A stretch of 64,000 nt of DNA, from assembly GCA_907163375.1 (NCBI GenBank), contig CAJQUW010011061.1:62001-126000 (forward strand), in the 5' to 3' direction. Both the position numbers and the translations under genes were made by a program. The notes below the pieces were generated by a model. The model saw only the letters and a program-made list of their open reading frames with translations, was not told the DNA's origin and ran no database searches. The stretch is from Prostheceraeus crozeri (Eukaryota > Platyhelminthes > Polycladida > Euryleptidae). The stretch's first letter is position 1; each line of letters opens with the position of its first letter. Of the stretch, positions 28,632-39,488 are shown in pieces.

Positions 28632-31475
28632 GATTATGATAGTAAAATGCACGAGACTCTGCTTTATATGAGAATGATACAGCCTTTGAAATGTCTGGTT
28701 CGCGCAATCAAATCGCTCTAAGCTTATGGTTGGTGGACGAAAAGGGAAGTCATATTTTCATTGACTGCCATCCTCAACCACTCAACAAACTTAGATGCAT
28801 TTATCGCGTGAATCTCCCTTCCGGTGCGATAGCAATGAGCTGTGTGGGAATCAGCCAGGTGCTACGACACGTTCCTGCATCCTGGGACAGATGCGATAGC
28901 TCTCTGTTTCATGTGACAGACGGGCGCCAGAGAGAGAGCAAACATCTTTGTGTTCTACTCCATCTGCTGAGGGACTAGCGCGACAGACGATCACCCACCG
29001 GCTGCGCTGTCATTCATCTTTGTGTTCTACTCTATCTGCTGAGGGGCTAGTGAGACAGACAGGCGTCAGAGAGCACTTATGATTCTTTGTGGGCACAGGA
29101 GGGGTTTTTTCACTGATAGGTTTCATGATAAACATTTTGAATGGCAGCATGTTGACTATTGCAAGCCATGTTAAATGTCATGTTTACATCGTCTGCATTC
29201 GCACAGAAAATACTGTTTCCTACCAATGAGTTTTCTACACAGACGTATTCATTGTGTGAGTTCAAGGGTCGAGTCGTTGAACTAAGACTTATGCGTTTCT
29301 ACAGGTCTTTATATCAGCTTTCAACACGCCCGCAATCTATGAAAGTTTTACCAACATAAAGTTGTTGACATAAAGTTTCTTACACCGCAGTTCATGTTTA
29401 CGACTTTCATTTGAATGTCAGATTTGTATGTTCATCTGTCTATGATGAGTGTAAACGTTGTCACAGTTCTCCTTTATTTCCCGTAAACTAGTTGTGACAC
29501 TTTTGTGTTTCACTTCATCTAGCAGGTTGATTTTTATCTCACACATAATGTTTCCTATCTCATATGCATTCGACTAACAACAAGTTGTTATGTCTATACT
29601 TGTATGCTGTCGATGCAGAGTGCAAACACGCTGTCTGTCTTTATTTACAAAACACACACACATTCAATTTGATAAAGGCAAACAACACATTTAGTAAAGC
29701 TGGTACGCTAACGAGTGTGACTACAGAAACATTTCATAAAACTTTTTTCAACGTTCGCTAAGTTTCACAACAACCTGTCAAAGACTTCTTACAAAACTTA
29801 TTTCAACATTTGCATTTATGCGAACATGTGCTTCACATATTCTACACGAACGGTTAACGCATGTAATATAAAACCCTAAATCCAACCGTAGAGGAGCCTA
29901 GCCTTGGATGATGGACTTTACAACCCACGCGATTCAATGTCGTGGAATTACACGCAACGTGTGTGACAACATCTGGTTTTATAAAACATTCAACACTTAT
30001 TCCTATCCATCTCACTTTTATATCCAACATGTTAAACTTAGATTTGATGTCAACCACTCAAGTCGTCAAAAACTTGCAGGCGTTGTCTAATATTCAATTC
30101 ATTCTGTACACAGATTCGCTTTACTTCACATCCAAAGTTAATGACCACCTAACAGATTGATTCACTCTGTATTTACACTTCACCGTTTGTGAAAAGACTG
30201 TCACATAAAACATTTTACACACTGCAGTCCGGATCTCAACTAAGGATAAAAACTTTCTAGTGCTGTAGTGAACACTGTTTTCATATAACATTCTAAACTC
30301 TCATTGCAGTAGAAAACTGCTTTTAGTAAACCTGATGAAGCGAGTCTAACAGTCATGGAGTTTGAATTTTCTAATAGGGAAACAGTTGGCAACTGTCTCC
30401 AATAAAACTTTCTAACACTGTGAAAGTAAGTTACAAGACAATCTACACTGTGCAGTAAAACCTTTTCGATAAAACTTTCTAGTGCTGTGAAAGTAAGTTA
30501 CAAGACAATCTACACTGTGCAGTAAAACCTTTTCGATAAAACTTTCTAGTGCTGTGATGAGTTCGGTCAGTCATACAACGTCAATGATCAAACATTATTT
30601 TCACAAACGTGTGTCGCGGTAATATTATTTGACTACACTAACGCTTACATTTCATAACACTTGTGTTTCACAAAACGCCATGATCAAATTTTCTAACTAT
30701 ACATCAACCTGTGTTGCAGTAAAACCTTTGTACAACATGATACACTTTCTGATTAGACTTACGAATACAACTTCAATGATCAAACTTTCTAACTAGACAT
30801 CAACCTGTGTAGCAGTAAAACCTTTATACAACATGATAAAGTTTCTGACTACATTAACTTTGCTTTTTCAAACCATGATACACTTTCTGATGACACTCAC
30901 GAATACAACTTCGATGATCAGACTTTCTAACTAGACATCAACCTGTGTAGCAGTAAAACCTTTATACAACATGATAAAGTTTCTGACTACATTAACTTTG
31001 CTTTTTCAAACCATGATACACTTTCTGATGACACTCACGAATACAACTTCGATGATCAGACTTTACTTTCTCAAACGGGTGTCACAGTAAAATTATTTGA
31101 CTACACTAACTTTTCAAAAAACATGATGCACTTTCTGACTAGACTTACAAATAAAACATCATGATCAAACTTTTCTAACTATACATCAACCTGTGTTGCA
31201 ATAAAACTTTTGTACAACATGATAAAGTTTCTGAATACACTAACTTTGCTTTTACAAACCATGATACACATTCTGACTAGACTTACGAATGATCAAACTT
31301 TATTTTCACAAACATGAGTTGTAGTAAAAACTAGTTGACTACACTAACGCTTTTATGACATGTGTGTTTCATAAAACATCATGATCAAACTTTTCTAACT
31401 ATACATCAACCTGTGTTGCAGTAAAACCTTTGTACAACATGTTAGTTTCTGATGACACTGACAAGAGCTTGTTCA
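28632..31475. other. Right-arm spacer and repeats, mirror of 24254-27097
   Basis: It contains the mirrored TATA box (about 28658-28672), the CTGAGG(G/A)(G/A)CTAG block repeats (about 28940-29060) and the degenerate AAACTTTCTAG/CATGATAAAG repeats (30400-31440). No additional gene supported. Confidence 0.6.
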
Positions 31476-32852
31476 CTAGCGAAGAGAGAAGTCTGTTGTG
31501 TTGCGTGTGGCGCATGAATGTCCTCCCTTCATTTCATTCATCATTTTTCTTCCCCTCTGCATTCCATATCCGTAGATATGTGGCGGGCTTGGGACCGCTT
31601 TAGCTGCATTAGAAGGTTGGCCCTTAAGAGAGCCCATGGGTCGTTCTCGGGACGTGGGATGTGGTGGGCTTATGACTTTTTCAGTTGGCCTGCAATGAAA
31701 GAAGTAAGAATGAGAAAGATGGTACAATGTTATGTTCCAGTCATAATACTTACGAAATTTGTGCGGCTTCCGATAATCTACACGGATGTCCTCCTTGTGA
31801 TGTATTTTGATGTGATAACATCGGACATCCGTGCAGTTAAAACATTCTTGTGATGTATCAGGAGTCACATCTCCATAAATTAATGGCCGCTCCGGGACAT
31901 AGCCCACCACAGAAATGTGAAGGGCGGTGACCGTTTCAGGCGACACTTCCGACTGCACACTCAACTGACGCTCCAACACTCTCACTCGTTCCATCGCCTC
32001 TTCCTTCAACTCACGCTCTCGACAGACCGACTTCTCACAACTCTCCAACTTCGACTCAAGCGTCTCCCTCAACTTTCTCTCATTCACCAACTTCTGCCTC
32101 GCCTCAAACAACTCTCTCTTCACACTCGCAAAGTCCTCCGACTCTCTCTTCAAGCGATCCCTTTCCACAGTCACTTCTTTCAACGTACACTTTGCAGCAT
32201 TCAACTTTCCCTGCAACCTGTCACACTCATTCCTCACATTCCCATACGCCAGCGCATCATTCTTCGTCAACACCACTTTACTCGGCACACTCGACTGACT
32301 CACTCTCACAACACAATTAGGCATCACACGCTCATCTCTCGGCGACGATTGAGCCCGTGGCTTTGCCAGTGGCTCAATCGACGCGACAGCTCGCTCAAGC
32401 TCAACATCATCACTCAACCTCTCAACACACCCCTTCTTCGTTACAACGCTCTCCATAGCCTCATCGTCATCATCATCATCACTCTCGACAATCAACTTCC
32501 TCTTTACTTTATTCACCACTTCATCATCATCCAAATCCACATTCACGACTGGGGAACGTACTGGTTCGCCTTGAACAAATGCGCTCCCCCGCTCACCACT
32601 CAACACTTGACTCATCATTTCCTTCCCAATCACACGCAGAGGACAATTGGCATGAGCCTTCACAAACTCGACATCATACGCACTACAACGAACATCACAC
32701 CACACACAATACATCACCATCAACACATCATCATGCTTCATCTCACCCTTCGTCACTCTCGCCAAGACGTGGCGCCTGAAACGGTCACCGCGGAAGGGCA
32801 TGCCGCAACTACACTTAAAAATTTGTAATTTTTTATTGCATTCCTTCGTCAT
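31476..32852 (-). CDS. Cys/His-rich coiled-coil protein of the giant element (right arm copy)
   Basis: Inverted duplicate of 22877-24253, start ATG at 32852. The 460-codon frames differ by one residue (LHISVV here, LHIPVV in the left arm). Upstream signals mirror the left arm: acceptor at about 32860, donor near 33058, TATA box near 33107, and a second TATA box near 33937. Function unknown, as for the left copy. Confidence 0.6.
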   Translation of the reverse strand: MTKECNKKLQIFKCSCGMPFRGDRFRRHVLARVTKGEMKHDDVLMVMYCVWCDVRCSAYDVEFVKAHANCPLRVIGKEMMSQVLSGERGSAFVQGEPVRSPVVNVDLDDDEVVNKVKRKLIVESDDDDDDEAMESVVTKKGCVERLSDDVELERAVASIEPLAKPRAQSSPRDERVMPNCVVRVSQSSVPSKVVLTKNDALAYGNVRNECDRLQGKLNAAKCTLKEVTVERDRLKRESEDFASVKRELFEARQKLVNERKLRETLESKLESCEKSVCRERELKEEAMERVRVLERQLSVQSEVSPETVTALHISVVGYVPERPLIYGDVTPDTSQECFNCTDVRCYHIKIHHKEDIRVDYRKPHKFRKYYDWNITLYHLSHSYFFHCRPTEKVISPPHPTSRERPMGSLKGQPSNAAKAVPSPPHIYGYGMQRGRKMMNEMKGGHSCATRNTTDFSLR

Positions 32853-34339
32853 TTTCAAACTGAAAAGAGAAGAAATAATGTGTTAAATTGAGACACATTT
32901 TAGTGTTCATAAGAGGAGATCGTTAAAGGATCTCATCTAAAGTCACAGCTTGATAAAAACGTCTATATGAAGCTACTACTGTATCTGCATTAAGACAGAA
33001 TAATCCTAAGTTCTAAATATTTCAAAGTTTGATAGCAAACTTCGACAGAGCACTCACCGTTCGTCTTACAACTTGAAACAGGAGTGAAGCCTAGAGAGAA
33101 GCAGTGACTTATATACCCTCCCGACACAAAGCCTTGCCTTGGTCTTTCTAAATTTAGTCATGCTTTTAACTTGACAACGACGCTTTTACCAAATTTGGAC
33201 AACACATCGACAGTTACTGGGCTATCAGTCGTGAAGGCCCATGCTATACAAAGACAGAATCGATAGTCGCCCAGTGCTATCACAAAGACAACTTCGCTTA
33301 GAGGAAAGACAAGTTAAGCTGATGAATCCGTCACAGGCATTTCTCAGAGGGGATCTTATCCCAACTCCAAGACCTCGACCCACAAATCCAACCTCGAGCG
33401 GACAGAGCGTGCGTCATGTCACTGTGTTGGTATCCGGGCCCCGATTTTGACATGAAAATCGGTGGAGTTATTTACATCAGGAAACAAGTCTCGAGCCGAA
33501 GCTCGCCTCTGGCAACTTTGTAAATGTCTTAGTTGAATTCAGCAGGGTCGAAAACCCCAGAAAACCTCCAAAACTAGTGAATTTAAATTTTTCAACTTTT
33601 TAGCACTACTTACAACATTTTATAAGTAGTCTATCACTTAGAGCAGGTCAATAGCAACCGAACCTTTTTTGAATCAAGTCAAACGGACTTGTAGAAGCAA
33701 AGTTACAAGCCTTTAAAGTTTTGGAGTCTTTTATGGCCTGGAGACGAAGGCCATCTCCTGGCGAACCTCTAAGTCTGACGCCTTAGCTGAGTTCAGCAAT
33801 GAAATTTTCTAAGTCGGTTTCTTACAGAAACTCGGAATTTGGAATGTCCGAAGCTATCATTGGAGCTCAGAGAGACGACCTACCTCTGACAATCGCTCTC
33901 GTCTTAATGACAAGTCTCTCTCGGTTCCCAGCTTATATAGTGTGTGGCGATCAGCTGATGACGTAACACCCATCATCCAAAAACTTTAAACCCGTCTATC
34001 TCCGGTTCTAGTGCTCCGATTGACTCCAAATTTTGAGTGTCACGTTTTCTCGCTCTCCCCTTTCATTTAAGACATCCCTCGACCCTCTACGATGACCAGA
34101 AGCCGAGATGAAAAAACTCAGTCGTTTTTTCAAAAAGTTCCAAAATCTTGGAAAATGCACAAAAACTCGATTTTTAACAGGCTCTCATTTGGAAACGGAG
34201 CCTGTCACGCATCTGAAAAGAGGAGATCCTAGAGAACAAAGTGCGGTCTTGCCGCTAAAAGAAACCCGAGCTCTTCATTCACTTCCAATCCTCCACAATT
34301 CATCGTCCAAGTTGGCAAAAAAAAAGCGACATTTCACAT

Positions 34340-35040
34340 TTGGACTTGAAAAAATCCTAAGTGTCGAGACCACCGTAGTGAAAATTTTCGAAAAAATTTT
34401 TTGGACGAATTTCAACCTGAAACCTTGATAGAAGTTTGTTTCACATGATTCTGAACAACTTTGGTCTTTTCAACCAATTTGGTCAGTTGAGTCGTTGGGG
34501 GGGGGGGGCGGTTTTTTCACCGAAACTTCACCGACCCAACTTTTGACGACAAACACGATGGGATGGGTCTCGGAGCTCAATTCCAACATTTTGAAAAATT
34601 TTTTTTTTTCACGAAAAAATCCTAAGTGTCGAGACCACCGTAGTGAAAATTTTCGAAAAAATTTTTTGGACGAATTTCAACCTGAAACCTTGATAGAAGT
34701 TTGTTTCACATGATTCTGAACAACTTTGGTCTTTTCAACCAATTTGGTCAGTTGAGTCGTTGGGGGGGGGGGCGGTTTTTTCACCGAAACTTCACCGACC
34801 CAACTTTTGACGACAAACACGATGGGATGGGTCTCGGAGCTCAATTCCAACATTTTGAAAAATTTTTTTTTTTTCACGAAAAAATCCTAAGTGTCGAGAC
34901 CACCGTAGTGAAAATTTTCGAAAAAATTTTTTGGACGAATTTCAACCTGAAACCTTGATAGAAGTTTGTTTCACATGATTCTGAACAACTTTGGTCTTTT
35001 CGACCAATTTGGTCAGTTGAGTCGTTGGGGGGGGGGGGGC
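34340..35040 (-). repeat. Satellite array, about 265-bp unit, three copies (right arm)
   Basis: Same unit as 19451-21205 in inverse orientation, with G homopolymers at 34496-34509, 34762-34773 and 35028-35039. The lower copy number explains most of the arm-length difference. Confidence 0.9.
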
Positions 35041-35228
35041 GGTTTTCTCCTCACGGACCCATTCCTCCCAACACATCCTTGGCCAACTCCTTGGCATGAT
35101 GACTCCGCCCTTTCACATTTTGTCCTTGCGGCCGCCTGATGACTCAGCCTTTCACATTTTGTCCTTGCGGCCGCCTGATGACTCAGCATTTCACATTTTG
35201 TCCTTGCGTCTGGGATGTGCTTACTACT
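35041..35228 (-). repeat. Right terminal inverted repeat
   Basis: Three GACTCAGC(C/A)TTTCACATTTTG-type subrepeats, then GTCTGGGATGTGCTTACTACT at the end, followed by the GTTAAA duplication. Confidence 0.82.
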
Positions 35229-35418
35229 GTTAAAGTCAATTTCCAAGCACCGTGTGCACAGCAGGAAAGGGTTACTTTAAAGAAGTCGGTGGGAATTTCA
35301 TTACAATACATTGCTATATTCCACGGTTAAACATTTTTCTTGATAATTGCGAAGGAGGTATGAATGTATATACATGAATGTATATTATACAGTATAGAGT
35401 AGGGATATATAGGTAGAG

Positions 35419-36220
35419 TGTCGACTCAAAAAGTATCCGTATACAGTGAAAATTTTTATATCCAAAGAGTCAATTTTTTGCGGAGATAACGTTCCCGTGG
35501 TCTAAAAAATTATTTGAACAGTTTTAAAAAGTAGAAATTTGCCAATCTATATATTACCGAGATGACTCCTCTATATAAGTAGTATGAAACAAGTTGGATG
35601 TCAAAAGGAATGAATATTTGCTGATAAGCATCCTGACAAAGCGGAAATTAAGCTAACTTGCAAGGGAATTTCATAAGCCGCATTATATAATGAAAATCTT
35701 CATGAAAAAGTCGCGATATTATCCATCCTTTCTTGGCTGAACTCTCAAGTCTTTAATTCATTTTTCACCGGCATGATTTTATGATCAACTAAATTCATGT
35801 TCCATTTCTTGAATCTGAATAGTGATGTGGACCCATTTACATCTTTCAAATTTAATTGAAATCATTGTCTTTGATTCTGTGATATTGCTCTGCAAGTGGC
35901 CTGTGATATGATCACGCTTTAGAAAATACTCTTGAGGTTGAGCATGAAAGTAATAGGAAACCATCGAATTGCTAATTTAGCAAGCATTGAATTTCTAACG
36001 TTGTCATGACACGCAGGATCTGTAAAATACAATCACTCCTTCTGCATTACTATCATGATCATTCAATTCCGTTGCAATTTCTTCAAAACTGCAAAAAATT
36101 GCATGTCTGACATTTACCAACTATATATCCCCTCGAGTTCATTTAATAAAATCGGGAGTGTATGCACATTGGGGCTTTAATAAATGCGGAGTTACCACTC
36201 TACCTAATATACTTACTCTA
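35419..36220 (+). repeat. Dispersed/segmental repeat, copy B (matches 14944-15745)
   Basis: It starts GTGTCGACTCAAAAAG. Long shared blocks include CGAGATGACTCCTCTATATA, AACAAGTTGGATGTCAAAAG and ATAAATGCGGAGTT(G/A)CCACT. Same orientation as copy A. Confidence 0.8.
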
Positions 36221-36696
36221 TGATGTGCATTGTATATTCATCAATCACTTTTTAGCGTATTTGACTCTGTTTTTGATAGAATCCATTACACCATGGAATA
36301 ATAAGTTAAACAACTGGCTATCTTGCATGTTTTATAGTCAGAGGTACAGTTTGAGTCAATTTGACAAATCAAAACAAGGGAAAATGAAGCACTCGCAGGA
36401 AAAAGCTTGATCAAAAGACAAATTTTAAAGCATAATGCTTTCAAATATTTAATCAAATTTATCTGCCAATCAATAACTGGAAAACATAAAGCATGCTACC
36501 TCATTAAAACACACCGATGAAGAAGAAATTGACATTAAGGAGTAACCAGCAGTTATTCTAGTTAGCTAGATGAGTTGGTTAATACGGTAGATGCGTGACC
36601 TAGTGATACAGGTATACAGGTAGTGATGTAGGTAAGAGAGAACAAGTATGGAGAGAACTCCTATAGCGGAAACTGAAACTTTTGAAAATTTGGTGT
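36221..36696. other. Intergenic, nothing recognised
   Basis: AT-rich, without credible open frame or repeat structure. Confidence 0.35.
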
Positions 36697-36904
36697 GTTA
36701 CAAGCAAGGATGCGGAGTCCTACTCCGACTCCAACTTCGGGGGTTGATAGGACTCCGACTCCGAGTGGCAATTATATAGAGCCTAGGCTACCAGATTTAA
36801 AAAACTGGGAACCTAAATCATAGATCATTATATAGGCTTATCTGAACCTTTTTTTAGTGATCATTTTTCTTTTTTTTCTCCAAAATCAAATAGGGGGTAT
36901 TCTT

Positions 36905-37599
36905 GTCATGACGTGGACTCTTTTAAGAAGGCTATTGATTTTATAGTGTCTGAAGTCTACATTTCTTTTTCCGGTTATGTGTTCAGACAAATTCGAGGAG
37001 TACCAATGGGAGGGAATTGCAGTCCTTTACTTGCCGACTTGTTTCTGTTAAATTGCGAATTTGCTTTTATGAAACAATTGGTTAAAAATAAAAGGTTTGG
37101 ACTAGCTAAATTATTGTCAAACACTTCGAGATATATAGACGATATATGCGTAATAAATTACAAGCATTTCAATACCTTAATTCCAAAAATTTACCCAGTG
37201 GAGCTTCTTGCAGATAGAAACGGAGTGAATGACAAAGCCGTTGTTTACCTCGATGTGAGACTCCAATCTAGTAGTGACGGTCTTCGAACCTCAATATATC
37301 ATAAAGTGGAAGATTTTGATTTCCCTGTTGTTCTGTTGACATTTCCAGACAGTGCAATACCTTATAACATGGGAATTAATGTATTTGCCGGCCAGGTTTT
37401 ACGTTATTGTCGCATCTGCTCGCATCTTGAAGATCTAATTAAACGAATTAATATGACACTTTTTGTGATGAGCAGCAGAGGATATTGTAAGTCTAAAATG
37501 AAGGCATGTACTGAGAAAATGCTAACCGGTCATAACAATTTTCTAATCAAGTTTGGATATTTCTCAGCCAGGCAGCTGACATCGCAGTGCGCATTTTAA
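36905..37599 (+). pseudogene. Reverse transcriptase fragment, Penelope-like/related family
   Basis: An open frame of about 228 codons starts inside the RT. Motif B/C region: VFRQIRGVPMGGNCSPLLAD, then SRYIDDICVIN with the catalytic Asp pair, then VVYLDVRLQ and NVFAGQVLRYCRICSHLEDL. It ends at 37599. The N-terminal fingers and palm start are missing, so it is truncated at the 5' end. The set of motifs is that of a widespread animal RT family near Penelope-like elements. No endonuclease is visible. It lies within the hAT element and is therefore younger than it. Confidence 0.72.
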
Positions 37600-37784
37600 A
37601 CAATAAAATTAACACTGTTTGTTTGTTTTCTTAGCATTTTTTTTATTGGTTATACCATTTCAGTATTTCACACATATATTTTAGTTTGTTTTGGTTGTAT
37701 CCGTCTTTTGCGGTTGTTTTGTTTTTGTGTTTACTATTACTATCAGTATTACTTATTATTACACATATCATTACTGTATTGATT

Positions 37785-38440
37785 TTAGAATGCCAGCCGC
37801 ATATAAGTTTATGCGGGGCCCCGCCCGCCTGGGCTTGAGCGTTCAGGTAGAGGGGCCGAAACGCGACCAGGCGGGTACCTGCTGACGACTGGCTATTGTT
37901 TTATTTGTTTTAACGTTCTTTTTTTTTAATCGCTAACTGCCCTAGTGTGATGAATGGACTGTGTCAGTTACTGGTCTCCATGGGGTTGACATGGTGATTA
38001 CTAAGTGTCTATTTATATATAAGTTCCTAATCAATCGAGCCTGAAACTTTGACCAAAGAGATCACTTGTTAAGCGGCCTTGTACGATCTCGTACACTTAA
38101 GGGTGAAGTCCAGCCCGTATAGCGCTATGTTATGGACCCCCGGGAAGGTCCGCCCGGCACGCAATCAGATCCGTCAAGTCTTTGTGCTTAAAGACCTTCA
38201 TGCATTCATGCATTTGTCGAGGATCACAAGTCAAAGGACCATTAGGGGTAAGGTCCTGCCCCGCTTTAGAAGCGCTGATTGAAAAATGGACTAGTGGGAA
38301 GGTCCTCCACACCGATCTCGTCAAGTTTGGCTCTAAAATGTAGTCCTAGGATAGTCAAAAGTTTGACGCGCCTTGAACGTTTAATGTCTGCCGGTGGGAA
38401 CGCACCACCTGTCCTCTTAAGGGCAAACCTTAAGTCTTAT
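37785..38440 (+). other. GC-rich structured 3' region of the RT element
   Basis: A GC-rich island in an AT-rich region. CCCGCCTGG (about 37827) and CCAGGCGGG (about 37868) form a stem enclosing GGGGCCGAAACGCG, recalling self-cleaving or transposition-related RNA folds. Further paired blocks follow (GACCCCCGGGAAGGTCC; AAGGTCCTGCCCC). Function unproven. Confidence 0.4.
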
Positions 38441-38542
38441 TAACTATAAGTTTATTAAAATTATGAAACATTTAGACGTCGTTATGGGAATGTCCCAGCT
38501 TCAATTGCTGCATCCATAGACATCGGCTGTATCAATTATCAA

Positions 38543-38767
38543 TCATTTTCGATGAAAGCTTATCAAATGTCGCTTTAAGTTGGATGCATAGGACTGCGGT
38601 CCTCCCATCTTCTTGATGTGTGCTTCACACGGTTTTTCTCTAGTCTCTACCAGGCAGGACAATCCCCATCCTTCTCCAAAAAATATGAGTACACTTTCGA
38701 CTTTAGTATGCGCTTTGTAGGAGAGATCACACACGATTAATGTGAGGGTAGGAGGCAATGTTCTCAA
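38543..38767 (-). pseudogene. hAT transposase N-terminal BED-finger-like fragment
   Basis: A 74-codon minus-strand frame, with WGLSCLVETREKPCEAHIKK then QSYASNLKRHLISFHRK, resembling the second half of a BED zinc finger (Cys pair, then L..HL...H). Transposase domains after this are absent. Its orientation agrees with the enclosing hAT element. Confidence 0.5.
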
Positions 38768-39073
38768 ACAAACTATTATTTTATTTTTGTCTCTGACGTG
38801 ACCTTTGGTGCGAAGGTGTGATCGAGGCTAGGAAGGCTTGTCTTCTCTACTAAATCACCGAGTGAAAAGACAATCCTTTTTTCACTATCACGGTTCATTC
38901 CCTCAATAATTACAAGCTTTGCATGCACTGATGTCTCGACTGTACTTTTGTTTGACGGAGACAGTTGACATCAAGACATTGACAGCCATGCACGAGGACA
39001 AATAATTTGTTTGTATTATATTTCGGGTTGAGCTATAGGCCTCCGGAACTCCGACTCCGACTCCACATCTCTG

Positions 39074-39488
39074 GTTGCAAGTCATGGAGTCAGCCTCAGT
39101 CCGCAGACACGAGTTATTGCTGCTTTTTCATTTGCCACTTTGAAATGCAAAATGTTGACCACGGATAACATGCTAGAAATTCATTGCCGCGGCCAAAGCG
39201 ATGTTCATAGACACGATTATCAAAACCTGCAATAGCAAAAAAAGCGTTCAAAATGCATAAAAAACTCCACTCATGCATATTATCCTTATGCTGATATCTA
39301 CTTCATTTTCAAATAATGTTTTGATAAAAATTTCAGTGTGTGAAAATATTCTTCTTTATTCATGAAAAGAAAACTCCATGAAGATCTCCTCGAACTCTCG
39401 ATCTGAACGGTAGCATCTTGTTTTCGACCACAGCCTAAGCCGATCCACGTTACCAATTAATTTGGTCATTACACAGCGAACTTATTTA
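39074..39488. other. Flank between the hAT and Tc1 elements, nothing recognised
   Basis: No gene or repeat structure visible apart from the hAT target duplication at 39074-39081 and the Tc1 TA at 39487-39488. Confidence 0.4.

Larger units (their letters stand above)
19255..35228. mobile_element. Giant 16-kb palindromic element with 6-bp target duplication (Polinton-like ends, non-autonomous)
   Basis: Outer ends are inverted copies: AGTAGTAAGCACATCCCAGA at 19255 and its complement ending at 35228. They are flanked by GTTAAA at 19249-19254 and 35229-35234. Nearly the whole interior is one inverted repeat: left arm 19255-27705 (8451 bp), right arm 28019-35228 (7210 bp), around a 313-bp spacer. 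The arms differ mainly in satellite copy number and a 181-bp duplication; the large gene differs by one residue in 460 between arms. A 6-bp duplication, AG/CT termini and 16 kb fit integrase-type Polinton/Maverick elements, but no polymerase, integrase, protease or capsid gene is present. As a fossil it is a well-preserved, probably non-autonomous derivative, recent or homogenised by gene conversion. Confidence 0.8.
36705..39073 (-). mobile_element. hAT element remnant with a reverse-transcriptase insertion
   Basis: The left end is CAAGGATGCGGAGTCCTACT; the right end read inverted is CAGAGATGTGGAGTCGGAGT, the hAT-type CAGRG(A/G)TG start. Flanks GTTACAAG (36697-36704) and GTTGCAAG (39074-39081) form an 8-bp target duplication with one mismatch. 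Inside, a minus-strand segment at 38543-38767 ends with a BED-finger-like SNLKRHLISFHRK. The catalytic part of the transposase is missing; retroelement sequence (about 36900-38500) occupies its place. Confidence 0.72.

Noticed and set aside
19255-35228. Assembly artefact (false palindrome)
   Set aside because: The arms differ in satellite number, a 181-bp duplication and point changes, and both outer ends share one target duplication; still needs long reads to be certain.
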